DNA of 64,000 nt, from the NCBI RefSeq assembly GCF_008831285.2, contig NC_045141.1, positions 8,977,353 to 9,041,352 of the forward strand, given 5' to 3'. How positions within the stretch are numbered: position 1 is the stretch's first letter; every line of letters begins with the position of its first letter. Below the pieces are notes generated by a model. That model was not told the origin of the DNA and searched no databases. It was given only the letters and a program-made list of their open reading frames with translations. A program made the position numbers and the translations under genes. This DNA is from Nymphaea colorata. Taxonomy: Eukaryota > Streptophyta > Magnoliopsida > Nymphaeales > Nymphaeaceae. Positions 38,712-49,965 of the stretch are shown here, one piece after another.

Positions 38712-39344
38712 ACTGATTAACAAAACTTATGCACATTATACGTAGAAGACCATATGGCATGTGTAGAATATAAAGTTATAAACTGCATATAATATCCAAT
38801 ATTGGACTGCAAAATGTGGTGAAATACTAAGAACAGTATAAAAGATACAGAAAAAATTGAAAAACGGAAGAATCATTTCTAAACAAAAAAACTGAAAAGC
38901 AGACAAAAATGACCCCTACATGGTTTGACTGCGCCGGATTTCCTTGAATAGACTCTCTTGTAAGTTTGGTTGCTGTATAAATTACCGTACAATCCCAAGT
39001 GGATATGCAATGAGTTATCATCTTATACTGGTGTTCTACTGTATGATGAGGCTTCTGTTTCAACTTTTATATAGGTTTACTTTTCCACTAGCATAGGGTC
39101 AATTTTACATCTCTGCAGCACCCTTTCTCTTCCTTTTTTGCTTAATTATATAGTTGCCTAGACGACCTAGGCACACCATGTGCACCTCATTGCCTAGGCC
39201 CTGGGGGTTTATAGGTGACCAATATATAATATCTCAATGTGCACAATCCTATGGCTATGCATATAACATTCTTTCATCTCTTGAGAAGGTCCTTCTCAAA
39301 GACCAAAAGGGTAGGGAAAATAAATTAGATAATTGACAGAATGT
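38709..39344. other. Non-coding, no recognised gene
   Basis: AT-rich sequence with cctaggc-type words near 39165-39210 similar to those at 14540. No supported feature. Confidence 0.35.
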
Positions 39345-39602
39345 CGCTATCCTTATCTTAGAGCACTATAACATTGGGGGCACATTTAAAATCACATTTG
39401 GAGTCAAGCCTTACAATTGTCTTTGATGGCTGCAATTTCATTTTGGTGATCAGCCAATGGTGTTGGATGAAAAAATGTAAATGGGATGCTCGATAAGGTA
39501 GGAGACAGGTTTGAAGAACTACATGAAACAAAATACTAAGGAAATTGAGAGCGGTTAAGCGGTAAGCAGGAAATTAATAATGGCTAAGTAGGTTCCATGG
39601 GA
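39345..39602. repeat. Dispersed repeat segment, uninterrupted copy (hAT empty site)
   Basis: The sequence matches 53098-53188 joined to 55258-55425, starting tatccttatctt and ending ggttccatgg. In this copy the bases ggctgcaatttcat run through uninterrupted near 39431, whereas the other copy carries a 2061-bp hAT element there. It serves as the related empty site. Confidence 0.85.
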
Positions 39603-39939
39603 GGAAGCATGTGATCTTTTGCTTGTTGATTTAGCAATGGGATGGATGCAGGGAATACGGGCCCTTGTTGGAGGAGTGAGAGACGTGAGACCCCTCAGTG
39701 AATAGATAGTTAATGTCATAGTGTGTATAACCGAAAGGGGTTTCCGTATACACGTTTCTGACTTTCTTTTGAATAAAGGAAGTTCCCAACAACTGTTTCA
39801 TTGGACGGTAGGCTAACTTTTGCCGAACATGATCAACGTTCACAAATAAGTGTTTGAGTGTTGTTCTTTGTGTATATATTTTTGTGGAATTGGTGAATTT
39901 CTGGTGGTCACTTAGTTTTGTTCCCTCAAAATGATGCAG
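39603..39939. other. Non-coding, no recognised gene
   Basis: Nothing supported; ends in a pyrimidine/AG context before the exon-like island at 39940. Confidence 0.35.
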
Positions 39940-40019
39940 GCGTACGGGAGGAACATAAAGATGGTTCAGTTCAGGCGTATAGTGTGCAAGCTTTCATTCC
40001 AAAAGATCTTGCAGCACTT
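39940..40019 (+). other. Exon-like island, unidentified
   Basis: Lies between an acceptor (atgatgcag) and a near-perfect GTAAGT donor. Two frames are open; one continues through the donor to about 40109 with SVQAFIPKDLAALVSAEF and VQAEEFFGQS. I do not recognise the protein. A second island with AG/GT signals is at 40217-40298 (PLVNPTKVIINLNGLEYLW). They may be exons of the same unknown gene. Confidence 0.4.
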
Positions 40020-40216
40020 GTAAGTGCCGAATTTGTACAAGCAGAAGAGTTTTTTGGTCAATCTTTGACGAATGAGAATTGTTTGTGGGACAACAGGTAT
40101 GGCAGAATGGTTCCAGTCTTACTCATGATAAGTTTTGGTAGGTTTCAACAAGGAAACCCTTTCATGTTTCAATGCTCTTCACCTCTTTCTGACAGTTTCC
40201 TTTCCAACATATGCAG

Positions 40217-40298
40217 ATAAGGCCATTGGTCAATCCTACAAAAGTTATTATAAATCTTAATGGGCTAGAGTATTTGTGGCATGATCTTGTATCAAAAC
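40217..40298 (+). other. Exon-like island, unidentified
   Basis: AG acceptor (catatgcag) and GTGAGT donor bracket an open stretch containing VNPTKVIINLNGLEYLW and HDLVSK. No family recognised; see the island at 39940. Confidence 0.4.
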
Positions 40299-40974
40299 GT
40301 GAGTTTTTGCTGCCTTTGTCTAGTCATAAAATACTTTTGAGGGATTAAACTAGGAAGGTAAAATGTTCTTGTTGCCTGCATAAGCTCACATGCCTAACAA
40401 CAATGGAAACAATGCATCTGTCATGCCAATTTTGAAGATTGCTGCTCTTTTCCTGAATCCTTTCCTGGAGGCCTCATGATATGACAGTTCTTCCCTGATG
40501 TTGTTTCTGTTGTTTTCTGCTGCTAAGCAGGCTGCAGGCGAATTTCTCTCTGATTAGTTTGTTATTGTGTAAGTATTTTGTTCCACATACATAATCACTC
40601 TAAGTGCTTCTGAATTTGGCTATTTTTGAATAATTTTGGGAGACAGTTCACACTAAATTCATACTTTGATTTCGTTTTTCTTTTCTGTTGGTTACATTTC
40701 ATGACGATTTTTTGGCAAGTACTGGAGTTTCTTGATTATTATAAACCTGAGCATTTTGTACTTTGGTATTCTTTTGCCTTTAAGAAACTTTTTGTTATTT
40801 TTTTTTTTTGACGATAGCTTGTGAAATTGAAGTTTATAATCATGTAACCAGGGCACAAGACTGATCAAACTTTGCTGGATAGTCGTACATTTAGAGTCTA
40901 ACAGAGTCCAATCCCATAGTTGTCATTATCATGCACTTGATGATTTTACAAAACCCACCACATAGGATTGGTTT
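40299..40974. other. Non-coding sequence before copia-C
   Basis: T-rich, intron-like. An island near 40718-40760 reading VLEFLDYYKPEHF could be another exon of the unknown gene, but the evidence is weak. Confidence 0.3.
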
Positions 40975-41249
40975 TGTTAGCGTATGGGGATCGGGTCTGT
41001 TCAGACCCGATCCATTCTCCTTATATCCACACGCCTAAAGCTACTAGGCGGTGGCTCTCTTGTAATTTTTTATCTTTTTATGTACAAATCTGTTGTACCC
41101 TATTAGGGTTATTCTTTAATTAAAGATTATGGAACGCATGGTTAGGTTAAGCCGGCTGCTCCCTTTCCTCCATCGTCTTCTTTCATCCTCTCTTCTCAAC
41201 ATATCTGTTTTGCATACGGAGAGACGAGTACTTTGTGAAGATTCTTACA
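40975..41249 (+). repeat. 5' LTR of copia-C
   Basis: It begins TGTTAGCGTA, ends GATTCTTACA, and is followed at once by a perfect tRNA-Met primer-binding site. Length 275 bp. A poly-A-signal-like aattaaag lies near 41118. The 3' LTR is absent because the element is cut at about 44466. Confidence 0.9.
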
Positions 41250-41262
41250 TGGTATCAGAGCC
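41250..41262 (+). other. Primer-binding site of copia-C
   Basis: TGGTATCAGAGCC, the canonical initiator tRNA-Met complement of plant copia elements. Confidence 0.95.
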
Positions 41263-41469
41263 AGGTTGCATCGTCCTCCGGTGAGTGATTTCAGTTTGAT
41301 GTGATTAGCCCTAATCTGCCCTAAATTCTTTCTTTTCTGGCGTGATCATCCCTCTTTTCAGTTTCTGCCCTAAATCTTGCGTGATTTTCCCTAATTGATT
41401 TGCCCTAATCGTTGTGCCCTAATCTTCTCATCGTTTTGCCCTAATTTTTGTCGTTGCCCTAAATCAATT

Positions 41470-44400
41470 ATGGATCAGCCGACCCCCTCTCTTCTATCTT
41501 CCAGCTTTCTCTCCCAACTTATTTCACAAAAGCTGAATCATAGTAACTATTTGACTTGGAAACGTCAAATAGTCCCTTTTATCAAAAGTCATAGACTCTA
41601 CGGGCATATCGATGGGACCACTCCAGCACCTCCTATGTATATTGACCGTGAAGTGAAGAAAACCGTAGTGGGAGATCAAGCTGCTGGGGCTGCGGCTATG
41701 AGTGAAATCAGATTTGAATATGAAACCATTACTGAAAATAATCCTGAGTATGAAGCTTGGCTGGCTCACGACCAGTCTCTTGTTGCCTATATTACTTCTA
41801 CTTTGTCAGAGGAAGTATTAGGAGGTATTGATGATGATTTAACAGCCCTAGAGTTGTGGTCTACCCTTGCCACCACGTATTCTCAAGTATCCGAAGCACG
41901 TTTTCTGCAGTTAAGAAGGCAATTTCAGGACATCAAGCGTGGGACGCGTACTGTTTTGGAATATTTGAATGAAATTAAAAGTGTAAGTGATCAACTTGCT
42001 GCCATTGGACATCCCGTCAGCGACAAGGACAAAGTGCAACAAGCCTTGAGTGGACTGGGAACAGATTTTGATATTTTTTGCACAGCCTTGGAAGTCCTAC
42101 CTATTCTTCCATCTTTCGAAGATCTCAAGGCTAAGTTATTCCAACACGAAGCTAGTCGTGTTCAGCGACAGAATTTGATTCCTTCCAACAGTCACAATGT
42201 ACTGATCACAGGGACACATGCATTGCAAGGGAATCGCACTCGTACTTGGATTCCTCAGGCAGGAATGGGAAGAGGGATTCTCCCAACACCACAGGGCATG
42301 AATACTACATCTGCCACATCTAGAAGGGTTCCGACTTGTTTCCATTGCAACAAGACGGGGCATGTAAAGTCAGAATGTTGGCACAACCCACAGAACAAAA
42401 ATAATCAGATTAGACGTGAGAACAAGGCAGCAGCAGGGTCAGCTTCATCATCATCTGGATCTAATGTTTCAGCAGACGTACAACAACTCCTCATGACAGC
42501 CCTGTCTAAGCTTCATTTGAAACAAAACGAGCAAGGAGAATGGTATGTGGACTCTGGAGCAGCAGCCCATGTTACTGGTGACGCAGGTAATCTCTCTAGT
42601 GCTCTCCCTTATTTAGATAAAGGCTCAGTTGTCACGGGAGATGGTTCCCATCACACAATATCACACATTGGAAATGTACAAATTTCTATGGGCTCTTCTT
42701 CGATTCCATTAAAGAATGTTCTTGTTGTTCCAAGTGTCCAGAAAAATATTATTTCAGTGTCCAAGCTTATTGATGATACTCAATCCTCTGTTGAATTCAC
42801 ACCCTCTTCTGTTTATGTCAAGGATGCTCGAACCAAGAAGACATTCGCTGAGGGCACTCGCAAAGGAGATATGTATGTCCTTGAAGGAGCTCCACAGATG
42901 TCAAAATCTCACCCTTCCGATTCATGTTTTCCAAGTCATAGTGAAGTCAATGTCACAGAGTATAATAAACCATCCATTTGGCATGGTCGGTTAGCTCATT
43001 GTAGTCAATCTTTTGTTCGAAGTCTTGTTGCAGATGGGCTCTTAGATAAGTCCAGTCTGAGTTCTGTCAGTGAGTCCAGCATGTGCTCGAGTTGTCATAT
43101 CTGTAAGAGCCATGCCCTTCCTTTTCAATTAATAAATAAAAGAGCTCCAAAGGTTTTTGACACCATATATTCTGATATTTGGGGGCCTGCTCCAGTTCCT
43201 TCTTCTTCTGGGAGTAGATACTATGTCATTTTTGTTGACTCGTATTCCCGATATACTTGGATCCATTTCATGAAACACAAATCAGAAGTTTTTCGCCTAT
43301 TCACTCAATTTCATGCCTTAGTTCAAAATAAATATTCCAGTAATATTGTGCATTTTCAATGTGATGGTGGTGGTGAATTTATTTCTAATGAATTTACTGA
43401 GTACTTACTAGATAATGGGATCACTAGACAAATTTCATGTCCGCATACACCTCAGCAAAACGGAATTGCTGAAAGGAAACATAGGCATATTGTTGAAAGT
43501 GCACTTAGCATGATGCATGAAACAGACTTACCTATGACATTGTGGACCGAGGCTTTCCATACGGCTGTACATGTTATAAATCGATTGCCATTGGCTTTGC
43601 TTGATGGAAAATCACCATTTTTTCTTTTACACCAAGAGCAGCCACGTTATGAGGAGTTGCGCGTTTTTGGATGTGTGTGCTATGTGCATGTTGATGTTTC
43701 CTTGCGAAACAAATTTCAAGATCGTGCTGTTTTATGTAGATTTATAGGGTATGCAGAAAATTACAAGGGTTATAGGTGTTACAATCCTAAAACTGGGCGT
43801 GTACATATTTCACGGCATGTTGTATTTGATGAGAACAGGTTACAGGATCCCAAGGCTACTTCTGTGACACTCAAGGACAAAAATGAAGTTTATGATACTT
43901 GGCTTCATGCTGAAATCTTAAGACAAGGGGCAGCAATGTTGACTGAGCACAATGAGCAAGTTGTTAATGAGCCCGAGACATCTGTAAGTAGTTCCTTGAG
44001 CAGCACTACTTCCTTGGACAGCATGCCTTCATCTTCTCAGCCCAGTGAGCCACCTATGCATAATCGGTTCTCAGGCCTGGTGTATTCTAGGCGATCAGTT
44101 CCTACTGCAGTTCCACGCCAATCACAACGCGTGCGACATCCTATTGATAGATGGGTGAGCTATAACAATTTTTCTTTGGATTTTCAGCTGTTTATGACAG
44201 AAGTCAGCAAAAAGGTGGAACCAACATTTTATCACAATGCGAGTAAGGAAAAATGTTGGGTTGAAGCTATGAATGAGGAAATGGCAGCCTTGCATGAATG
44301 TCAGACTTGGCAGATTGTCCCTCGTCCAGCTGATAAGAATGTTGTGGGATCCAAATGGGTTTATAAACTGAAATATAAACCAGATGGTAGCATTGATCGG

Positions 44401-44484
44401 TATAAAGCACGACTTGTGGCGCGCGGTTTCACTCAGCAATATGGAGAAGATTATGATGAGACATTCTTTATTTTCTATGGCTGA
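41470..44484 (+). CDS. Copia-C gag-pol polyprotein, open but truncated in reverse transcriptase
   Basis: A single open frame of 1004 codons from the ATG at 41470 (MDQPTPSLLSSS), chosen because the frame upstream lacks another ATG. Domains: UBN2-type gag, about residues 1-280 (LNHSNYLTWKRQIVPFIKSH); zinc knuckle C-FH-C-NKTG-H-VKSE-C near 288; aspartic protease WYVDSGAAAHVT near 357; pre-integrase IWHGRLAH near 503; integrase core with Asp in SDIWGP near 567, Asp in CDGGGEF near 631 and Glu in GIAERKHRH near 663; start of reverse transcriptase MNEEMAALHECQTWQIVP near 934 up to YDETF. Family polyproteins usually run about 1300-1450 residues; here the remaining palm and RNase H are replaced at about 44466 by copia-D sequence. 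The undamaged frame suggests a fairly young element. Confidence 0.93.
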   Translation: MDQPTPSLLSSSFLSQLISQKLNHSNYLTWKRQIVPFIKSHRLYGHIDGTTPAPPMYIDREVKKTVVGDQAAGAAAMSEIRFEYETITENNPEYEAWLAHDQSLVAYITSTLSEEVLGGIDDDLTALELWSTLATTYSQVSEARFLQLRRQFQDIKRGTRTVLEYLNEIKSVSDQLAAIGHPVSDKDKVQQALSGLGTDFDIFCTALEVLPILPSFEDLKAKLFQHEASRVQRQNLIPSNSHNVLITGTHALQGNRTRTWIPQAGMGRGILPTPQGMNTTSATSRRVPTCFHCNKTGHVKSECWHNPQNKNNQIRRENKAAAGSASSSSGSNVSADVQQLLMTALSKLHLKQNEQGEWYVDSGAAAHVTGDAGNLSSALPYLDKGSVVTGDGSHHTISHIGNVQISMGSSSIPLKNVLVVPSVQKNIISVSKLIDDTQSSVEFTPSSVYVKDARTKKTFAEGTRKGDMYVLEGAPQMSKSHPSDSCFPSHSEVNVTEYNKPSIWHGRLAHCSQSFVRSLVADGLLDKSSLSSVSESSMCSSCHICKSHALPFQLINKRAPKVFDTIYSDIWGPAPVPSSSGSRYYVIFVDSYSRYTWIHFMKHKSEVFRLFTQFHALVQNKYSSNIVHFQCDGGGEFISNEFTEYLLDNGITRQISCPHTPQQNGIAERKHRHIVESALSMMHETDLPMTLWTEAFHTAVHVINRLPLALLDGKSPFFLLHQEQPRYEELRVFGCVCYVHVDVSLRNKFQDRAVLCRFIGYAENYKGYRCYNPKTGRVHISRHVVFDENRLQDPKATSVTLKDKNEVYDTWLHAEILRQGAAMLTEHNEQVVNEPETSVSSSLSSTTSLDSMPSSSQPSEPPMHNRFSGLVYSRRSVPTAVPRQSQRVRHPIDRWVSYNNFSLDFQLFMTEVSKKVEPTFYHNASKEKCWVEAMNEEMAALHECQTWQIVPRPADKNVVGSKWVYKLKYKPDGSIDRYKARLVARGFTQQYGEDYDETFFIFYG

Positions 44485-47400
44485 AAACGATAAATCTGAA
44501 GGGTCTACTAAATACAAGATGTCTGGGAATTCCTTCTCTTATGGAACCACGATCAAGCTCAATGGTTCCAATTATGAAATATAGTCTAGGGTATTCATAA
44601 TGTCGGTGGTTGGTCTACCAATAAGAAGAAATATATTCTTGAGGAGGATGAACCTACTGAGAAAAAAATGATATATGCTGCGTGGGATGAAGATAATTAT
44701 ATTGTTATGTCTTGGATTATGAATAGTGTGGAGTCTCATATAGCCCCAACTATTGCATATTATACCAAGGCCAAGGATATGTGGTCTTTCTTGAGGAAGA
44801 CATATCGCATGCCACTAATGTAGTCACAATCCTATAACTGGAGGAGGAGTTATGCAACATATGGCAAGGGGATCAGGACCTATCTCAGTATTTTGCTACA
44901 TTGACTGCTACATATGAATGGTTAAAGACTCTTCGTCCACCTTGCCAGCATTGTTATGCATCACACTTTGAAACTGGTATTGTAGTTAAGTTCCTATCTG
45001 GCCTATCTTCAGAATACTCTATGGCAAAGTCTCAAATTATCACAGGCAGTGATCTTCCAGATCTAGCAGACACATATAATAGGCTGAGTCATCTTGCAGC
45101 TACTCTTTCTCAAAATACGCATGACACAATAGTCTCTGCAATTATGATATCAGGAGGACGGGGCCCTAGTTCTTTTGGTGGCACTAGGGGACGTGGTACA
45201 GGCCATGGTGCAGGACGTGGCAGATTTCAGTGCTCTTATTGTGGCAAAATTGGTCATCTAGAGGATCGTTGTTGGGACAAGCATCCTCACCTCCGTTCGA
45301 ACATCTCCTCTGGACGTGGTGGAGGTAGAATCGCCACTGGCAAAGGTCCTTCTTCATCCCAAGCAGCCCATTCGAAGGCAACAATATTTATGGTTGAGTC
45401 TTCTACGGATCCTTCTATTTCTATGTCCTATTTCCTTAACTTAACTTAAGGATGAATATGATTGTGTTCTTGCTTCGAGGTCTGCCTCTACATCTGCTTT
45501 TACATCTTGCCGATGCTACTGTTATAGATTCAACATTCTCTGTTGGTACTTCTACTGATGATCCAGGTATGACATGGATGATAGATTCTGGTGCTTCTAG
45601 ACATTGTTGTAATCAACCACAGAATTTTTCAACTTTTGTCAGATTCTCTACACCATAGTGTGTCAGACTGGCTGATGGCAAGTTGTCCCCTATTTTGGGC
45701 AGCGGTGATATCTACCTTCCACATTTAGACACTATTACACGTGTGCTATATGCTCCTCAGTTTCTTGTTAATTTGTTATCTGTTAAACAGATAGCTATTG
45801 ATTTAAAGTGTAAAGTCATTTTTGACCCTGGTTCTTGTTCTTTTGAGGACTTACTAATTGGGAAGATGATTGGTGGCGGCCCTGAACGTGAGAGACTTTA
45901 TTTTCTGTCAATCCCAGTTGATGCTGCTGCATCTTCAGTCCCTTCGAAGCCTTCTCCTTTCCAATGGCATCTCAGACTGGGTTATTCGTCAATACCAAAA
46001 CTTCGTCGCATGTTTCCAGATATTCCTGCATCAGAGTCATTCTTATGTGATGTTTGTCAGTTGGGCAAGCATACACGGAGCGTCTTTCCTTTGAGTCAGG
46101 GTCCGTCGAGTCAAAGTCCGTTTGATCTTATTCTTGTGGATGTATGGGGTCCTAGTCGGGTTCCTTTTCGGTCATGTTTTCGATACTATCTTGTTTTAGT
46201 AGATGATTTTACTAGAGTCAGTTGGGTTTTCTTGTTAAGGGAAAGATCTGAAGTCATATGTATTCTTCAAAATTTTATCAAGGAAATAAAAGCTCAGTTT
46301 CGACTCATCGTAAAAAATATTCGTACTGATAATGCTCTTGAATTCAAGTCTTCCATTCTACTTCAGGTTTATGCCAACCATGGAATTCGACCTCAATATA
46401 CAAGTTTTTGGATGCACTTGCTTTGCACATATCCTAGGCCCAAACAAAAATAAACTTGGTGCCCAAGCCATCAAATGTATCTTTATTGGCTACTCTGCCA
46501 ATTAAAAAAGATATAAATGCTTTGATCCCAGAAAGACATTATCAGTGCGGATATTACCTTTTTTGAGTCTCGTTCTTATTTTTCTCCGTCAAGTCACTCT
46601 TTGTCTGAGATGCATGCGCCTATACCTCTTCCTATTCCACCAGTGTAAATTGAGTCATTTCCACCATCTCAACCTAGACCACATGAATGTTTTCTTGATC
46701 CTCCGTTTTTTTACACTCGTCGTCTAGGTCCCTCTCTCAACCGTCCACCAACATCGTCTCAAGAGGTAAGCTCCACTGATAAGACTGACTCAGGTTTAAA
46801 TGATGACCATTCTGCAGCAGATCTCCCTATTGCCATTCGCAAGGGCAAACGACAGTGCACATTACATCCTATTTCTAATTTTGTCTCTACTGCCCATCTG
46901 AGTACAAGTTTGGTGCAGTTTGATCAAGTTCTATCCAGTCATGTTATCCCGTCTTCTCACCATCCCGCCTTGTTAGATCCACGTTGGCGACAAGCCATGC
47001 AAGAGGACATGAAAGCTCTTCTTTCTAGGGAGACTTGGGATTTGGTAGACCCCTCGACGGACTGTGATGTGGTTGGATCACGATGGGTATTCACCATCGA
47101 GTATCATTCTGATGGTTCAGTTGAAAGGTTCGAGGCCCGTCTTGTTGCAAAAGGTTATACTCAGACTTATAGTGTTGACTTCTTTGAGACATTTTCGCCT
47201 GTGGCTCAGTTGGGCACTATTTGATTGATTATATCTCTTGCTGTCCAACGAGAGTGGTCTCTTTTTCAGCTGGATGTGAAAAATGCCTTTCTGCATATAG
47301 ACCTTTCTGAAACCGTCTATATGCAGCAACCACTTGGTTTTGAGTGACAGGGGGAGTGTTCCAAGGTATGCAAATTAAAGAAGGCTATTTATGGACTTAA

Positions 47401-48045
47401 ACAGAGTCCTCGTGCATGGTTCCAGAAACTTACGTGTTATCTAAGTGTGGATTTTGCCAATCCCAGCTTGATCACTCATTGTTTATCAAGCGAGGCTCAA
47501 TGGGAATGGTGATATTGATTGTCTACGTGGATGATATTGTTCTTACCAGAGAAAATGATCTAGAGATAGCTCAAACAAAGGAGTTATTTTCTTGGTATTG
47601 AGGTGGCTCGTAGTAATAAAGGAGTTGTAGTGTCTCAAAGGAAATATGTTCTTGATCTTCTGCAAGAAGCAGAATGTGGTGACTCGTTCTAATGTTGAGT
47701 CGGAATATAGGGTTATGGCTCAAACTGCGGCTGAAATGTCGTGGGTTAAATCACTACTTTTAGAGTTGGGTGTTTCAGTGAATCTTTTAATGAAGATGTA
47801 TTGTGACAACAAGGTAGCTACATATATTGCTAACAATCCTGTCTTCCATGAGAGGACTAAACACATTGAAGTGCATTGCCACTATATTCGAGACTTAGTT
47901 CAAAAAGGAATTGTTTGCACTATTCATGTCTCCTCAGATGATCAGGCAGCTGATATCCTCACTAAAGCTCTTCCCATAGGCGATTTCTTGAGATGTTGTT
48001 ACAAGTTGAGCATGATTGATATATATGTTCCAGCTTGAGGGGGAG
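44466..48045 (+). pseudogene. Copia-D gag-pol, 5' LTR missing, internally deleted
   Basis: A different copia family joined directly to copia-C. Gag: MSGNSFSYGTTIKLNGSNYE (44510) to the zinc knuckle C-SY-C-GKIG-H-LEDR-C (45230). Protease: WMIDSGASRHCC (45575). Integrase: FQWHLRLGY (45960), Asp in VDVWGP (46138), Asp in RTDNALEF (46325); the segment carrying the catalytic Glu is deleted near 46395, where the sequence jumps to the FGCTCF block. Reverse transcriptase: DPRWRQAMQEDMKALL (46975), [10 protein letters not shown], catalytic YVDDI (47525). A second deletion near 47670 jumps to RNase H (SNVESEY, YCDNKVATYIANNP). It ends at a polypurine tract (48037-48045). Multiple stops and frameshifts. 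Confidence 0.9.
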
Positions 48046-48112
48046 TGTTAAAGATGTAAAAGAGTTTTTTTTGGAATATTAGAAAGTTAGGGAGGAGGTC
48101 TTTAGTTCCAAC
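48046..48112 (+). repeat. Start of the 3' LTR of copia-D, truncated
   Basis: It begins TGTTAAAG directly after the tract TTGAGGGGGAG, as an LTR should, and shares gaatattagaaagt with the LTR of copia-E. After about 67 bp it runs into minus-strand gag of copia-E. Confidence 0.7.
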
Positions 48113-48766
48113 AAACGAACTATGGCCACGTCCTCATGACATCACAACTGCAGAGATTGGTGTGTCATGCGTAGGCTGAGTAAGAGTGACTGCAAGATGA
48201 CTCAGCCGATTATAAGTATCTGCTAAGTCTGGAAGATCACTCCCTGTGAGAATTTGAGACTTCGCCATAGAATATTCTGCAGATAACCCAGAAAGAAACT
48301 TTGCCACCATACCAGTTTCAAAATGTGATGCATAACAATGCTTGCAAGGTGGGCGAAGAGCTTTTAACTGTTCATATGCAGCAGTTAATGTGGCAAAATA
48401 TTGTGACAAATCTTGATCTCCTTGCCGTATGTTACAGAGCTCCTCTTCCAATTGTAAAATTTTAATAACATTAGTAGCATAAGAATATGTTTTCTGCAGG
48501 AAAGACCACATATCTTTAGCTTTAGTGTAGTATGCAATTGTTGGAGCTATGCGAGACACTACACTGTTCATAATCCATGCTATTACAATGTTATTATCTT
48601 CCTTCCACATAGCATATTTCCCTTTTTTCTCAAGATGTTCATCTTCTTCAATAATATATTTCTTCCTATGACCAGCCACAGACATCATAAATTCCCTTGA
48701 CCAGATTTCATAATTAGAACCATCAACTTTAATTGTGGTTCCATACGAAAAAGAGTTACCAGCCAT
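48113..48766 (-). pseudogene. Copia-E gag, head-to-head with copia-D
   Basis: Minus strand, from MAGNSFSYGTTIKVDGSNYE (48766) through WIMNSVVSRIAPTIAYYTKA, KFLSGLSAEYSMAKSQIL and RLSHLAVTLTQ. The frame hits a stop at 48134 within the region where copia-D gag reads ISGGRGPSSF; residual similarity continues to about 48113 and then ends. The gag is much better preserved than in copia-D, with 210 open codons. Zinc knuckle, protease and pol are missing. Confidence 0.9.
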
Positions 48767-49624
48767 CTTGTATTCAAAGAACTTTCTGATTTACTACTTT
48801 CAGCCATCGAAAAAACTGACACACACTAGTAGGGATGCCACAGTAAAAAAACCAGAGAGAAATATATTTCTACTATCCTCAGAATATCATACGAAGATCA
48901 CATGCTAGATAACAAAAAACATGTGTAATCACAGAAACTGCCCACGTCTGAAAAGCATAACAGAAAGTAGAAAATAGGTTACTGAATTTTGGTCGACTGC
49001 AATGGATTTTCAGTTTCAGAAAGAACTGATGCTTTCAGCCGAATGCTTAAACCTTCAGATGACTGCTGACACCTGCTGATTTCTGCTGCCTTCTGCTGAC
49101 TGTTTACACCTTGAAGACTGATGCTTTTAGCCAACTGCTTACACCTTCAAATGACTACTTACAGCTGCTGATTTCTGCTGCCTTCTGCACCTTCAGAGAT
49201 AAAGAAAACAGAAACAGCTATAGAAAACAGAAACAGCTATAGAAACCTGCTGATTTCTGTCTTCTCTTACACTATCAGCAGAACACCAACCACGTTTCCC
49301 CATTTTTTTATTTTTTTTCAGAAAAGGACTGCACGATCATCACACCTTACTCAAAAAAAAAAAATCCACAAGATCTGCTGTTCCTCATATCAAACAGCAG
49401 CCACGAGATCTCCTTAAGGATCTGATGACGCCTTCCACATAGGCGTGACCAGTCCTTCTCCACGCAGCACACCCAAACTTTATCTCTTTACCGCCTCCCT
49501 GTTCGTGGGTAAGAAGAAATAAAGTTGGGCAACGAGAGGAGGAAAGAGAAGGAAGACACCGGAGGAAGAAGTCGCCAAAGACGGAGATCGCCGGAAAGCT
49601 TACTTGGTTGTTGCCGCCGGTGGA
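48767..49624 (-). other. Copia-E untranslated leader
   Basis: Between the primer-binding site and gag on the minus strand. It contains repeated ctgctgatttctgctgccttctg-like words around 49070-49190 (a short imperfect repeat of roughly 60-90 bp). No other coding sequence recognised. Confidence 0.6.
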
Positions 49625-49637
49625 GGCTCTGATACCA
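49625..49637 (-). other. Primer-binding site of copia-E
   Basis: The plus strand reads GGCTCTGATACCA, the complement of TGGTATCAGAGCC, next to the LTR. Confidence 0.9.
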
Positions 49638-49830
49638 TGTTGCACGAGAGAGAAAGAGAAAAGGTTTATGTTATTCCTCAAGTAACCTTAATGTCATATT
49701 TAAAGAGATTAGGGTGTTGACAACATATTTACAATTTCAGTCCACTAAAGTGTACTAAAACAATAAGTAGACCCTTGTCCACTTTCTAATATTTCAGAAA
49801 GACTCAAATAGACTCTAGAAAACTTTAACA
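49638..49830 (-). repeat. 5' LTR of copia-E
   Basis: On the minus strand it begins TGTTAAAGTTTTC and ends GTGCAACA, 193 bp. The right flank tggat (49831-49835) corresponds to the ctaagtggatcatg sequence of the segmental repeat at 51017, so the element inserted into that repeat. Confidence 0.85.
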
Positions 49831-49917
49831 TGGATCATGTTTGTGTATTACATTTTTTGTGTATATAATAGAAGACGTTTTTAGTTTGTCTCACTGTATT
49901 TAACCATTTTTTTGCAG

Positions 49918-49965
49918 CTTCTGTCCCTCATCTTGACATGGTTGAAAGTGTAGATGATCAAAAAG
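49918..49965 (+). other. Exon-like island, copy a
   Basis: Preceded by ttttttgcag and followed by gtactt. Read in the best frame of copy b it encodes SVPHLDMVESVDDQK. This copy has one extra A near the end. Gene unknown. Confidence 0.4.

Noticed and set aside
41250-41262. tRNA-Met gene fragment (also at 8589, 49625, 58722 and 61360)
   Set aside because: Only the 3' end complement of the tRNA is present and it sits next to an LTR: these are retrotransposon primer-binding sites. No complete tRNA gene was seen.
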